64,000 nt of DNA from Elysia chlorotica (GCA_003991915.1 RQTK01000090.1:449070-513069); one strand, 5' to 3'; shown: positions 24,727-35,206, counted from the stretch's first letter. Notes: generated by a model from the letters alone, not told the origin. Numbers and translations: made by a program.

Positions 24727-24933
24727 GGTAGTTGAGTTGGTTTAACGTCCAACGTCAGCACTATATAGGCTATACTGACGTCTGACAATTTTATGTGTTG
24801 CCACACGCGAAACAGGGCGGGGATACCATGCTCCTGTCTGAGCTGACACCGACCCAACCAGTAGGGGACGAAAGCTGCATCTGAAGCCCATATTTTACCC
24901 CGGGCTAGGGCTGCCCCCCCCCCCCCCCCCCCC
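24727..24933 (-). mobile_element. tRNA-derived SINE, type A, minus strand, internally deleted
   Basis: From tail to head: GAGTTGGTTTAACGTCCAAC, TATATAGGCTATACTGACG, GTCTGACAATTTTATGTGTT, GACCCAACCAGTAGGGGACG, then a damaged head. The GGGGCCC block is lost from the tail. The 5' edge is a 20-base G-run on the element strand (Cs at 24914-24933). Confidence 0.85.
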
Positions 24934-25630
24934 AAGACCAAAGAATATTATTTAATGTCTCTCTTTTTTATTGTGAATTAACTTAGTATCCATTATGTCT
25001 TAATAATTATAATAACTCAAAGGGAATGGATCACAGTTACCCTTATTATTATAAGTATAATCATTTTGATCAATTATATGGCATGGATTGCACCTAACGG
25101 AGTTCGGAGTAAAGTCACTTAAGAAGGAATTTAGTTGCGGAAAAGCGTTTTAAAAAACTCATCTCATAAAGAGAATATCCATAGATTCATACATCGTGCA
25201 GTTCAGAAATACAATTTAAATTTCAGATTGTATCCAAGATGCATTGTGTCAGTTGTGTTAAATAGGTCGATAGAAGTAGAGATCACTAACGTGTTGACTA
25301 ATATTAGTATACTAATTTACTTTATGTGTGTATTATTCATTGCGTTCACGATACAATTTAAATGAAAAAGTAAAAGATAGAAAATAAAGACAGGAGTACA
25401 AGATATGTTACTTTTTAACCATTAACAAACTGCACCCGACAAGACGAAAACCACGTTGGCTTCTTTTCCCTACTGTTGCTGTCATGGTTTTTAACTCCAA
25501 AACAAATGGATTGAAAACAAGTCTCAAGAAAGGTTTCAAGAAAGGGTCGTGCATTGCCTATTTCAATAAATGTTAAATTAACAACGAAATAAAAGGGTTG
25601 ACATACAGGTATTAGTTGATTGAATTATGG

Positions 25631-25678
<48 letters not shown>

Positions 25679-27160
25679 GTGTGTGCGTGTGTGTGTGTGT
25701 GTGGCGGGGGTGGGGGGGTACAAGAAGAGACATAGAGGATAATTTTTTGTGAAGTTGGAAAATGAAAGTTATTATTAAATACGTAATCTCATCCCATTTT
25801 TTTTTTCAAGAATTCTGTGGTAATAATCCAAAATTTAATTTAACTGTGTTTTGAAGAAAATTCCGATGCTGCGCATAATATTTTGTGATGTTTGCATAGG
25901 CTTCCCGCTGCAAGGCTAATCAAAACGCCTAGGCCTTATTAGGCTTCATAGACGTGGAAAAAAGATGGGAAAGCATCCTCACAACAGTCGGCGCTTGGTT
26001 TCGCTTATACAAAATTTGCATTGTTGTTTAGAGATTTTTTCCATGTCCTGCTTATGATAAAGATTGCCTGTTTAAAAATGGTTTAAAAAAACAAGGAGCT
26101 TTAAGTACAACATTGTAGTAAATTTACGATTCGTCTTAAGGTATAAGAATAAGAAAGGTTACGACGACTTGTAATCTACCCCGACACGACATTGTACCTA
26201 AGACCTGACATTGGTATTATTGTCTGGCATTTTTTAAATACGTGGGTGATGACTGTAATGTTTACAAGATTGTTTTCATTGCAACATGCTGTGGTAGAAA
26301 TCTAACTTAAAAGACTTTATGGTTGACAAATTAGCTTAGCGGTTCACAACCCGGATAAGATCATTTACATTGTATTCACTTGAGTCGCATAAAGATTAGT
26401 GAAAGTTTTAGATCAAGTGTTGTAAAGCCATTTTATACATTCTGAAAAATAGATAAAAGGGCTTTAGCAGTTCAAGTGTAATAATACTATGTCTTTTAGA
26501 AAGGTCTGCAACTTAAAAGTGATTGATGGATTCATTTACTCTGTGAATATTTGAGTTTGAAATATCAACCAAATTATTTATCTGTTTCTTGTTTCCAGAC
26601 TCCCAGTGGTTGGATATCATTTTTCACAGCTCGTGTTATTCTTTCCTTGCTTTAAAGGATAGAATCGTTTGTTGTCGAGCATTGGTAACATGTTTTCGTA
26701 GGATATGCCTTCTCTCAATCTTGATTTGATACAAGTCACACATAATTAAACGATAAGGCAGGGTTTTTGTTTGGAGGATGGTGTGTTTTTTGTTTGTTGT
26801 TGTTTTGTTGTTGTTGTTGTTTTGTGTGTTTTTTTTTCAATGTCACATTACTCTTCAAGCTTTTTGTGTGATTTTTTTTGTCAATGTAATTAAATATATT
26901 TTTGTTGATCGTAGTTGCTGTGTTTGTTCAATACTTAGTCATATTCATAGGTCTCTTTATTGCAAATATTTGAAAGAGTTTGATAAGAAGGTAATAACGT
27001 GATTAGGTAATAATAGCATATAAATTATGTGAAATGATCTCCAACTGCAAAATTGAATCACCTATGAATGAGAAACACTCTGAGCCAAACAAAAATATAA
27101 TGGTGGTCTTGACAAGGGCTTTTTGACGCGATAGCATACGAGTTATGGATGTGTATAAGG
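24934..27160. other. noncoding, nothing recognised
   Basis: Contains (GA)n/(GT)n at about 25630-25703, a second foldback motif at 26103-26199 and a TTG/TTTTG low-complexity patch near 26778-26835. A pyrimidine-rich CAG near 26600 could mimic a splice acceptor but has no supporting frame. Confidence 0.35.
26103..26199. repeat. short foldback motif, copy 2
   Basis: AAGTACAACATTGTAG at the left, ACGACATTGTACCT at the right, with an inner TTACGATTCGTC against GACGACTTGTAA pairing. It resembles 23917-24008. Confidence 0.5.
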
Positions 27161-27440
27161 GGAACCAAGTAGCTTCTATAGTAGAGCGTTGGTCTCCGGC
27201 TCGGGAAGTCCGCGGTTCGAAACCCACGATTGATCAAAAATATTTTTTGTCCAACTTCATTCCTTACTGGTTGGGTCGGTGTCAGTTTAATGTGACCGTC
27301 TAAGACAGAAGCTCAGATCTCTCTGACATGTCTCGTGTGTGGCAGCAGATAAAAATGTCAGACGTTAGACTTGGGGCCCGTCCACAATATAGCCTATAAA
27401 GTACTGGCATTGAACGTTAAGCACCCAACTCAATACCACT
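27161..27440 (+). mobile_element. tRNA-derived SINE, type B
   Basis: Head TAGTAGAGCGTTGGTCTCC and B-box-like GGTTCGAAACCCACGATTG followed by a T-rich spacer; body GGTTGGGTCGGTGTCAGTTT, TCTCGTGTGTGGCAGCAG and GGGGCCCGTCCACAATATAG; tail TTGAACGTTAAGCACCCAAC. The head differs from type A but the body and tail match it. Confidence 0.85.
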
Positions 27441-27865
27441 TAACACAGCGGTTGACTGGCCCAGTTATAACCATGATGACGATCATAGATAGTTGACATA
27501 TCAATTTATCAAACGTTCCGGAGAATACAGAGTTCATTAGATAGAGACATATTAAGTGAGGGAGTGTACTACTTAATTAATATGAGACGGCGCCGTGATG
27601 TTTAGTCAAGAAACCATTCCTTAATTAATCCTATTCGTCTTGAAATCAGTGCGGTGGGGGTGTTGTATATCATCAGGCTGAGCAGATCTTGTCCTTCAAG
27701 TGCTTGAAATAAGCCACTTTCACGTGACAGACCAATAAATCATTTTAAACGTCTTACAGTTTATTTCTTTCTCTTTCGATCAACTGTCAAGCGAACCTAA
27801 AAGACTAAAGAGTACGTGTGGACCAAGTAAGTATCGTTGAAACTTATAATACCTCTTTCTTTTTA

Positions 27866-27906
<41 letters not shown>

Positions 27907-28370
27907 CTATCTATACATCTATCCATCTATCTATATATACATTGTCACCTACATCATTATGATCACTTTCAAAGGCAACAGTCTTACATGCCAAGTGACG
28001 AATTACATTAATATAAGCGTTTGCTTCGTGATATACAATAGCCCATGTGCCTTGCACTAAAAAGGTTGAAAGTAAAAACAAAGGCCATAGAAAAAGGAAA
28101 TTTGTGCCGACGTTCTAAATTGGAAACAACGACCGATTGAATTTCCACTAAAGGAGTTAAAAATTCATCCGCATCTACTACAATCTAGATAAAATGAAAA
28201 TTCCCATACAAATGAGCGTAGTTGCGTCATTTCATATCACCATGTGGGTCACAGTGGAGACCTTGAGATAACAGGGCCTATAGCAAACATGAAGAGGATA
28301 GTTCAGGAAATATGCACTCTCGTCTCATAGCTCTACCCTAGACTTAGGGGCCAATGAACAATCAGAACAC
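27441..28370. other. noncoding with a CT microsatellite
   Basis: (CT)n lies at 27869-27903. Nothing else recognised. Confidence 0.35.
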
Positions 28371-28381
28371 CATAATGCTTA

Positions 28382-28958
28382 AGGCCTGGCTACACCAAAC
28401 TAAGCCAAGCGTCGGTCGTCATTAACATGACAACGTAGGCGGTCTTGGTATAAACGCCCAAGCAACACAGATGTCAGCCGAAACACTTGATACCAGGATC
28501 AAAGGTCACCGGTCAGTGGGGAATCGCTCTCGGCACATGCACGCGAGCCTAGCTATCTAGGTCAAAGTGTGCTCAGCGGTTATGCTATTAGCTAAATTTT
28601 GAAATAGTTAAAAAACTAAGCTTATTTCATATATCATTTTTATTGTGACCTTATTTCATTACTATCTTAAACTAAGTATACTACTTGGGTCTATTCTTAT
28701 GAAGGCATTCTGGAGAAAAGTGTGTTTAAAGTTTTGAACCGAGAGCCGGAAAACAATGGCGGTCGTCCAACACAGACGATCACAGATCAAGTTTTGCCTC
28801 CCCGTAGCAAAGCACAGATTGTCGGTCCGTCAACGGAAGCTGTAATACGTCGTACGACAGCCGGTGTATCTCGAGGAACGAATATCAACTAAAAATGGGT
28901 CTCTGCATGTTGTCTGTGTCTGTCCGGGATGCATTTATGAGTTGGTGTATTTTCACCC
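28382..28958. mobile_element. 577-bp nonautonomous inverted-repeat DNA element, related to the MITE at 33428
   Basis: The left end AGGCCTGGCTACACCAAACT and right portion (AGATTGTCGGTCCGTCAACG through GATGCATTTATGAGTTGGTG) match the two ends of the 215-bp element at 33428-33642. About 350 bp in the middle are absent from that copy. The ends are weak inverted repeats (GGCTACACCAAACT against AGTTGGTGTA). Flanks are TTA on the left and TCA on the right, consistent with a mutated TTA target duplication. CATAATGCT also flanks it at 28371-28379 and 28960-28968. Confidence 0.75.
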
Positions 28959-29351
28959 TCATAATGCTATCAGTAATCTTTGTGTGATTCTCAAAACCTG
29001 TGAGTATGTAAGATCTCCCCATCAGACTTCATAATGTTGTGGCCTGTCATAAATGTAGGCTACGGAGGACTGAAGGCAAGCAATATCTTCAATTTTAGTT
29101 ATCGTTTTATCGCGACCAAATTGAAGTCACTCGTAAACTATATAGTCGGAATGTTAGATCAGTTAGCGGTAATGTGGACTGGAAGACAGGAGGTCAGATG
29201 TTCGAAACTCAGCTGTTCCCCATGACACTAATTTTTTGGAAACATGGGGACCGTGAAACCAATTAGCAAGTTACATTTTAATTACTATCTTTTACTGTAT
29301 AGGCAATGGTAATCCCCAGAAAGTTATTCCTCTTTTTGAAAGATATGGGTC

Positions 29352-29684
29352 ATGTTCAACAAAGTCATGCAGAAACATCGGAGTGTCATTGTTTTTGTGA
29401 TTATGTTCTCTGCTTGCACGCTTTATGTTTTCTTTGAAAAGAATTGTCGCACCATTTTGCATTACTCGTATCGGGCAATATTACATAATGAGCTGACTAA
29501 AACCGAAAGCAGAGCTCATGTTTTTAACTCTTCGATAACAGAGACGCACAGTGTTTTTAAGTGGATAAATGTTCTTCTTGTACAAGATTTTTTCGTCTCT
29601 TGCCCGCTGCGCCGTGACAGAGTCAGGAAAGTTTACCCGTCCTTAACTTCCCAACGTTCACTATTATTATCACTAACACAGTGA
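29352..29684 (+). CDS. unrecognised ORF with a membrane-anchor profile (hypothetical)
   Basis: An ATG-started frame of 110 codons ending at TGA. Residues 1-9 are basic/polar (MFNKVMQKH), residues 11-27 are strongly hydrophobic (SVIVFVIMFSACTLYVF), and the rest is hydrophilic with one NSS glycosylation sequon (residues 59-61). This cytosol-anchor-lumen order is typical of type II membrane proteins such as Golgi enzymes, but I recognise no catalytic motif and no splice donor in the right place. It could be a first coding exon, a relic, or chance. Confidence 0.2.
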   Translation: MFNKVMQKHRSVIVFVIMFSACTLYVFFEKNCRTILHYSYRAILHNELTKTESRAHVFNSSITETHSVFKWINVLLVQDFFVSCPLRRDRVRKVYPSLTSQRSLLLSLTQ

Positions 29685-30107
29685 AGGAATTGTGATCCGC
29701 ACAACAATAATGGATGACATAATCATATCCCTTATACACCAGTCTATCTGATCTCTCATTGGCTCTGTATTTCTAGGATAGAGTTATAATTGGACGCCGG
29801 TGCAAAATCCCTTACCTATCGTCTTCGTTTTCGCTATGAAGCTCTTTATCGCAAGGCTTGCATTGATGCTGCGGAGGCGGTGCCGATCGCTGTCCGCGTC
29901 GCGCTCTTGCCTGTAGATGAGCGCCTTTCTCTCATGCTCAGCCCCACGTGAGCAACCGGCTCTTCCTCTCCTCAAACCTGCACCGCCTGCCTCTCTTTCT
30001 CCCTACTCGATTCCTCTAACATTCCTTGATCAGGTCCTTTAACATTCCACGAACTCAACCCTCTTGTCCTCTCTCTATCCTCCTACGCACAGAATCGCAA
30101 GTTTTGC

Positions 30108-30383
30108 TATAAAAACTCATGTGCACTTCAAAACTAGAACTGTGATAAGCAAGGTACCCACCTAGAGATTAAGTCGTTACCAAAGTCTGTGATAAGGTCA
30201 GAGCAATAAAAAGTTGTACTGAATATTTTGAAAAAGCAAAGAAAAAACTTAGTAGAAAAAAGTAGATACTAAGTTTAAGTTTACGACAAGAAAGGCATCG
30301 CTGCAGTGAAAATTCGACTCAGCAGTGACTGTGAAATCCAAGTTCCAGAACCTGTTCTACTAAGTTCGAACTCTTCAATCCAG
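30108..30383 (+). promoter_or_regulatory. possible TATA promoter and 5' noncoding exon
   Basis: GCTATAAAAACT (TATA-like, 30108-30115) is followed about 270 bp later by a consensus splice donor (CAG at 30381-30383, then GTGAGT). The sequence just upstream (about 29810-30000) is unusually GC- and CpG-rich for this window. No coding frame is associated, so it would be an untranslated first exon. Both motifs are common by chance. Confidence 0.2.
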
Positions 30384-30801
30384 GTGAGTGCAATCTTTGC
30401 ATAGGATTACGTCTGGGTTTTTTTTTCATAGACCCGTAATTAATACATGTACCGGGAATGTTGTTACTTGTGTCTTTCCACAGCAGTGCTTAGTTTTTAA
30501 AAAAAAACGCGACAATTCTTTAGATAGTTCAAATAAAATCTTTAAATGTTAAACTCTTTGATAAATAGGCATCTGCACTATTTCAACAACATTATTAAAA
30601 TGCCCTGACTATAGCAATTATATAGCGACACCACACTCTAGCAATGAAATTGTTTAAAGTTTATTGACTTAAACAATCGAATTCCATATCCGAAAGACAT
30701 TCATCGATTTTTGTTCGGAGGAAACAAGGGTATCACCAACTTTATCGTCACTTAGGTTCCCAAGTAGGTTCCTGTACGAGACGAATCCTAAAATGTAACA
30801 A

Positions 30802-30925
30802 GTCCGTCAGTTTTTGTGCTTCTACACAAAGACTAGGAGTTCTATCTCTGCCGGTCACATTATACGTACAACGACCCAACCAATAGGGATCGAATCTGTC
30901 AAAACTGTTTTTTTTTATTGTGGGA
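30802..30925 (-). mobile_element. SINE body fragment
   Basis: Minus-strand body: GTCAGTTTTTGTGCTTCTAC, GCCGGTCACATTATACGTAC, ACGACCCAACCAATAGGG. The head is unclear. It lies next to a plus-strand SINE. Confidence 0.65.
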
Positions 30926-30989
30926 CATATAACCTCGGAGCCTCTGGTTTGAAACCGATACCGTTACTTTTAAGATAGCTCTGCTTTGA

Positions 30990-31232
30990 AAGACTGGCGC
31001 TAGTGGTAGAGCGTTGGTCTCCCATTTATCTGGGATGTCCCTGATTCGAAACCCACTATCGGTTAAGAACTTATTTGTCCAATTCCGTACCCTGCTGGTT
31101 ATATCATTGTCAGTATAATATGAACGACTCAGACAGAGGCTCTGGTTTACACCTCAATGGCTTTGTTTCTTAGAATCTAAAATTGTTAGACGTTAGTCTT
31201 GGGATCCGTTTAGCCTTGGTACTGGTCGGACT
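30990..31232 (+). mobile_element. tRNA-derived SINE, type B, diverged
   Basis: Head GACTGGCGCTAGTGGTAGAG with GTTGGTCTCCCA and the B-box-like GATTCGAAACCCACTATCGG; body TACCCTGCTGGTTATATCAT and TCAGTATAATATGAACGACT; tail AATTGTTAGACGTTAGTCTT. Diverged and missing its extreme tail. Confidence 0.8.
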
Positions 31233-31516
31233 TAAAGAAACTCTATTATTATTGACTGTCAGCCATCCTAAGCTGTCAGAAGCTACGATGCTATTTTTCG
31301 TCCAGCCTTTGACTTAAGCAAATAGAGCCGAAATAAGGATGAGTGGTTTGAGCAGACAGTTATGCTAGTATAGGTTGATGACCTGTACCTCTAAGGATGC
31401 CACAGTGTAGGGAATCATGCCCTCATCGGCTGTTGTCAATTCAAGTCACGACATTGTTATTTTTGTGGCGCATCAGAGACAGCATCTCTTAGTCTTTTTT
31501 ATACATGTCATATTGA

Positions 31517-31777
31517 GGGGGGCGCAGTGGTCCAGGGGTAGAACATCGGCTTCCGACGCAAAAGGTCCCGAGTTCGAATCCTGGCTGTTGCGTTCCCTAC
31601 TGGTTGGGTCGGTGTCAGTATAATGTGACCGGCTGAGACAGGAGTCATGGTATCCCCGCCCTGTCTCGTGTGTGGCAGCACATAAAAATTGTCAGACGTC
31701 CGTCTTGGGGCCCGTCCACAATATAGCCTATATAGTGCTGCTGTTGGACGTTAAACCAACCCAACCAACCAACCAAC
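31517..31777 (+). mobile_element. tRNA-derived SINE, type A, best-preserved copy
   Basis: Full structure: head GGGGGGCGCAGTGGTCCAGG, GTAGAACATCGGCTTCCGAC, B-box-like GAGTTCGAATCCTGG; body GGTTGGGTCGGTGTCAGTAT, GACCGGCTGAGACAGGAGTC, CGTGTGTGGCAGCACATAAA, GTCAGACGTCCGTCTTGGGG; tail TTGGACGTTAAACCAACC followed by AACC repeats. CATGTCATATTGA flanks it perfectly at 31504-31516 and 31778-31790. It is the best reference for the other copies in this window. Confidence 0.95.
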
Positions 31778-31790
31778 CATGTCATATTGA

Positions 31791-33009
31791 ATCATTATAG
31801 TAAGATACCACACAAATTCTTCATTTCGTACATGAAAATAAAATGAAATCTTTACAATAACTATAGGAAATACATGTAAAACAATACACATTCACTTGCA
31901 TGTTGAAATGGCTTAGCAATAATCGGTTTAAATTAAGCCGCCATACCCCACCCTGCAAAACAGAGCAAAATATTCAAAATCGTTGAGGTTTGGGCCCTGT
32001 ATACCTCAGTTGAAAATCACATAAAGAAAAAAATTACAGCGCCCCCCCCCCTTTCCCCAGCGCCGCCCCTAAAAAGTAAAGAAAAAAAAATAAAAAAAAT
32101 AAACAGAAAGCAAAAAATACAAGCAACAAAAACAACAACACCTACAACAAACAACCAAAACAAAAACGTCTTATGGTTTTGTGCTTAGGGGGTCGAATTC
32201 CAACCCTATTTTGGAGGCAACAATACAAGTGCATGTGTCCATTACCGTGATTACTGATAAGCTGTCTATTTTATTCACTAATTCAAATCATCTTCAACTA
32301 TGCCACTTTGAGAAAATTAATTCATTGAATTTCATTTAAAAAGAAAAAGGTATGTCAGTTCATCGACAGTTATTCTGTATGGGTACATCCTTTCTAAGAA
32401 TATATCTGAGCCCTCAAGTGGTTGGATCGGATTCTATTTGACAAGTCCAACTACCAGCCTCATCTGCATATCACTCGCCATGGGTATAACGGTGTGTGGG
32501 TGAGGGGAAGAGGTGGGTTAGAATCCAAAGTAAAGATCACTCTTCTATCAATCTTCGCAACACTTATCTTTCTTTTCTTGCTCATTTTTCACGACCACAA
32601 CACTTTTTGTGTGTTTTATATATCGTAATTATATGTATTAATAAACCGCCCTCAATGATAAAAATACTTTCGGAAAAACGATGGACGTACACTTTACGAA
32701 AAACCTGGGTAAATTTTACCGTTAGACAGTTAGCGAACGGCTATGACTGACGAACGTGCGGTTTACCTCAATTAAAAACAGCCAATAACTTATGAATAAA
32801 ACCCGTTGTACAATACTTTGAAAAAGCTTATATCATTTCTGAGATCCTGAAGATGTATATTTTTTTTAAATGAGACTGACATGCAATTTTTAAAATAGCT
32901 CTGAGTGTAAACAGTTTGCACTAGTAATTTGCTTCTATTTGTTGCGTAGAACGCAGAAGAAAGGAAGAGGCCTAGAGTGCACCCACCAACAGTATGGGAC
33001 TGGTACTTC
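31791..33009. other. noncoding, nothing recognised
   Basis: Contains a 10-C run near 32042 followed by A-rich sequence. Frames at 32422-32750 have no recognised domain. Confidence 0.35.
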
Positions 33010-33160
33010 TAAGGCAGGCATAGACCAATGCAATCTAGTTCACAGATCCGGCTGCCGGCAGATTGCACAGATTGCACAGATCGCACTTACAATCTCGAGC
33101 GCATACACTGATGCAATCGCCGCATGACCACCATGCGTTCGAGCGTGCTCATTTGACAAC

Positions 33161-33705
33161 ATGTCGTCAGAGGAGAAACTTGCTTTAGCAGCAATCGCAA
33201 TTCCTGTTGTTGTTAAAAAGAGAAGAAGACGAAGTCGAAGAGAATGGGTAAAACAGTGGCTGTTAAAGCGCCAAAGCAAAGTCACACCACTTTGCTAGAG
33301 GAGCTACGGTTATATTCTGATGATTTTCAGAACTATTTGAGAATGGATTATGACATCTACAACGAGCTCCTAGAGCTCATCAGTCCTCTCATTGTGAAAC
33401 AAGACACTAATTTTCGTGACGCTATTAGGGCGTAGCTACACCAAACTAGGCCAAGCGTGGGTCGACAGTCACATATGACAAAGCTGTCGATCCTGGTACA
33501 GATTGTCGGTCCGTCAACGGAAGCTGTTATCCGCCGTACGAGAGCCGGTGTATCTCGAGGAACGAATAAACACTAAAAATGGATCTCTGCATATTGTCTG
33601 TGTCTGTCCAGGATGCATGTATGAGTTGGTATAGTTGCACACTTACGCCACATGAGCGACTAGCGACAACCCTCAGATACCTAGCCACGGGGAGAAGCTA
33701 TTATG
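33161..33705 (+). pseudogene. HARBI1-like transposase, N-terminal fragment, interrupted
   Basis: The reading begins MSSEEKLALAAIAIP at the ATG at 33161, runs through a basic stretch KKRRRRSRREWVKQWLLKRQ, then shifts frame near 33276 into LLEELRLYSDDFQNYLRM and LLELISPLIVKQDTNFRDAI. There a 215-bp MITE interrupts it at 33428. After the MITE the phase resumes as TPHERLATTLRYLATGRSYY. This order matches the N-terminal region of PIF/Harbinger nucleases, with a basic W-rich motif and a conserved ERL..TLRYLATG helix region before the DDE domain. Homology ends near 33705, so the nuclease domain is absent. The defects are one frameshift, one insertion and a C-terminal deletion. Confidence 0.88.
33428..33642. 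mobile_element. 215-bp MITE inserted in the Harbinger transposase
   Basis: The ends GGGCGTAGCTACACCAAACT and AGTTGGTATAGTTGCACAC are imperfect inverted repeats. TTA is duplicated at 33425-33427 and 33643-33645, and removing the element plus one TTA restores the transposase phase. It is related to the longer element at 28382-28958 and lacks that element's ~350-bp middle. The TTA duplication suggests Harbinger-type mobilisation. Confidence 0.9.
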
Positions 33706-34125
33706 TGTGCAGCCCATGGTGATCCAAGATGGCGCCGGTTCTAGGACAAGAGTGCTGGGCAGAATACAATCAAAATTCAGCAATTAAAAAAACCAATTAT
33801 AATCTCTACATTAGATCTATATAGTGTTTGGTATTTTTCCGCATTGAAATTTGATGCTAAACACGATTTTGAAGTCAAATTTACATTTCTTTAACTTTGA
33901 TACCCCAGTATTGTCGGCTTTGGCAGGAGCTGGTTGTACAATCGACACAAAATATCAAGCACTGCTAAATATTTTTTGGTCTGCCGTGCGATCCTCTGCC
34001 ATGAGGCGGATTGTATGATTTTGTGCGCATACACTATGCAATCAGTCTTACAATCTGGGCTCTCGGCAAATCGGTCTCATGGCAGACGGATCGGTGAGGT
34101 AGATTGCATTGGTTTATGCCTGTCT

Positions 34126-34670
34126 TAAGGGTTTTAGAGCGAATTTTCTAACAACACAGTCACTGGCGATCATTTACACTTAAGTACATTATTTCCAATA
34201 AGAGCAAAGCTGTACTCAAGATTTTTTAATGTTAAGACTTTTTTCACACTTAAGATTCGTGTGCTGTTGAGCTACAACAATCAAGCAACATGTAAAGCGC
34301 TAAGGATTGTCTGAAGGGATTTCTCCACAAGACGCTGTCGAGTCAAGCGTTAAAATTACGTTGTTTTTTTTGGTAATAATTACGACAGCTTAGGCTATCT
34401 CACGATGCCGGAAACATGACAAAGGCGTCGTTTCACATAATGCGCAATGCGCAGATCTGAAAAACCGAAAGAAGAATTGTTTCGTGTAAGTACATGTATT
34501 GCCTTTTGCCTCACAGGACAAAAGCTTCGCAAAGCATACAATGTGAAAAGGAACTTTATAGAAGTCGTGAACTGTACTCTGCGCATTATGCGAGCTCAGG
34601 AGTTATACAGTGATAAACTATCGTTGCGTTTAATTGATACAGTCTTGACAATGGCGATTCTATGAATATC
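34126..34670. other. noncoding, nothing recognised
   Basis: CATAATGCGCA near 34436 and TGCGCATTATG near 34577 form a short inverted pair. Overlapping frames on both strands have no known domain. Confidence 0.35.
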
Positions 34671-34672
34671 AC

Positions 34673-34719
<47 letters not shown>

Positions 34720-34760
34720 GCAACAGTAGCAGCAGCAACAACAACAACAGCAACAACAAT
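34671..34760 (+). repeat. (ACA)n microsatellite
   Basis: ACA triplets with GCA interruptions. Confidence 0.95.
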
Positions 34761-34861
34761 ATCTAACAAAGCAAAAAATACAAAAAAAGACAACAATGAA
34801 CACAACAGATCTATATTATTATATGTTTTTACAATACTATCAAGTTAGCATTTAAACATGA

Positions 34862-34924
<63 letters not shown>
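34862..34924 (+). repeat. (CT)n microsatellite, left of SINE
   Basis: CT array ending just before a SINE. A matching array follows the SINE at 35156-35206. Confidence 0.95.
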
Positions 34925-34926
<2 letters not shown>

Positions 34927-34928
34927 TG

Positions 34929-35150
34929 AGGGGCGCGGTGGTCATGTGGTAGAACATCGGCTTCCGACGCAAAAGGTCCTGGCGATTGCGCTCCCTACCG
35001 TGTGGGTCGTCTGAGACAGGACTCATGGCATCCCTGCCCTATCTCGTGTGTGCCAGCACATAAAATTGTCAGATGTTAGTCTTGGGGCCCATCCACAATA
35101 TAGCCTATATTATGCTGATGTTGGACGCTAAAACTAAAACACAACAACAC

Positions 35151-35155
<5 letters not shown>
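34929..35155 (+). mobile_element. tRNA-derived SINE, type A, B-box deleted
   Basis: Head GGGGCGCGGTGGTCATGTGG and ATCGGCTTCCGACGCAAAAG, then an immediate jump to CTGGCGATTGCGCTCCCTAC: the B-box-like GTTCGAATC is missing, as is the GGTGTCAGT segment. The rest (GAGACAGGACTCATGGCATC, CACATAAAATTGTCAGATGT, TTGGACGCTAAAACTAAAAC) is intact. It sits between two CT arrays. Confidence 0.88.

Positions 35156-35206
<51 letters not shown>
35156..35206 (+). repeat. (CT)n microsatellite, right of SINE
   Basis: Continuation of the CT array after the SINE. Confidence 0.95.

Larger units (their letters stand above)
33013..34125 (+). mobile_element. PIF/Harbinger-type DNA transposon, internally deleted
   Basis: The left terminus GGCAGGCATAGACCAATGCA and the reverse complement of the right terminus (ending TGCATTGGTTTATGCCTGTC) form inverted repeats of 30 bp or more; further matches such as GCGCATACACT occur in both subterminal zones. 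TAA lies on both sides (33010-33012 and 34126-34128), fitting the TWA target preference of this superfamily. Inside is the N-terminal part of a HARBI1-like transposase; the catalytic C-terminal part is missing, so the copy is nonautonomous. Confidence 0.85.

Noticed and set aside
26570-26650. Splice acceptor-like pyrimidine tract ending in CAG
   Set aside because: The following frame closes after about 20 codons and no donor is associated; such tracts are frequent in this T-rich sequence.
34395-34665. Overlapping 63- and 72-codon frames with a CATAATGCGCA inverted pair
   Set aside because: The inverted pair is only about 11 bp with a ~130-bp gap and no target duplication; frames have no domain.
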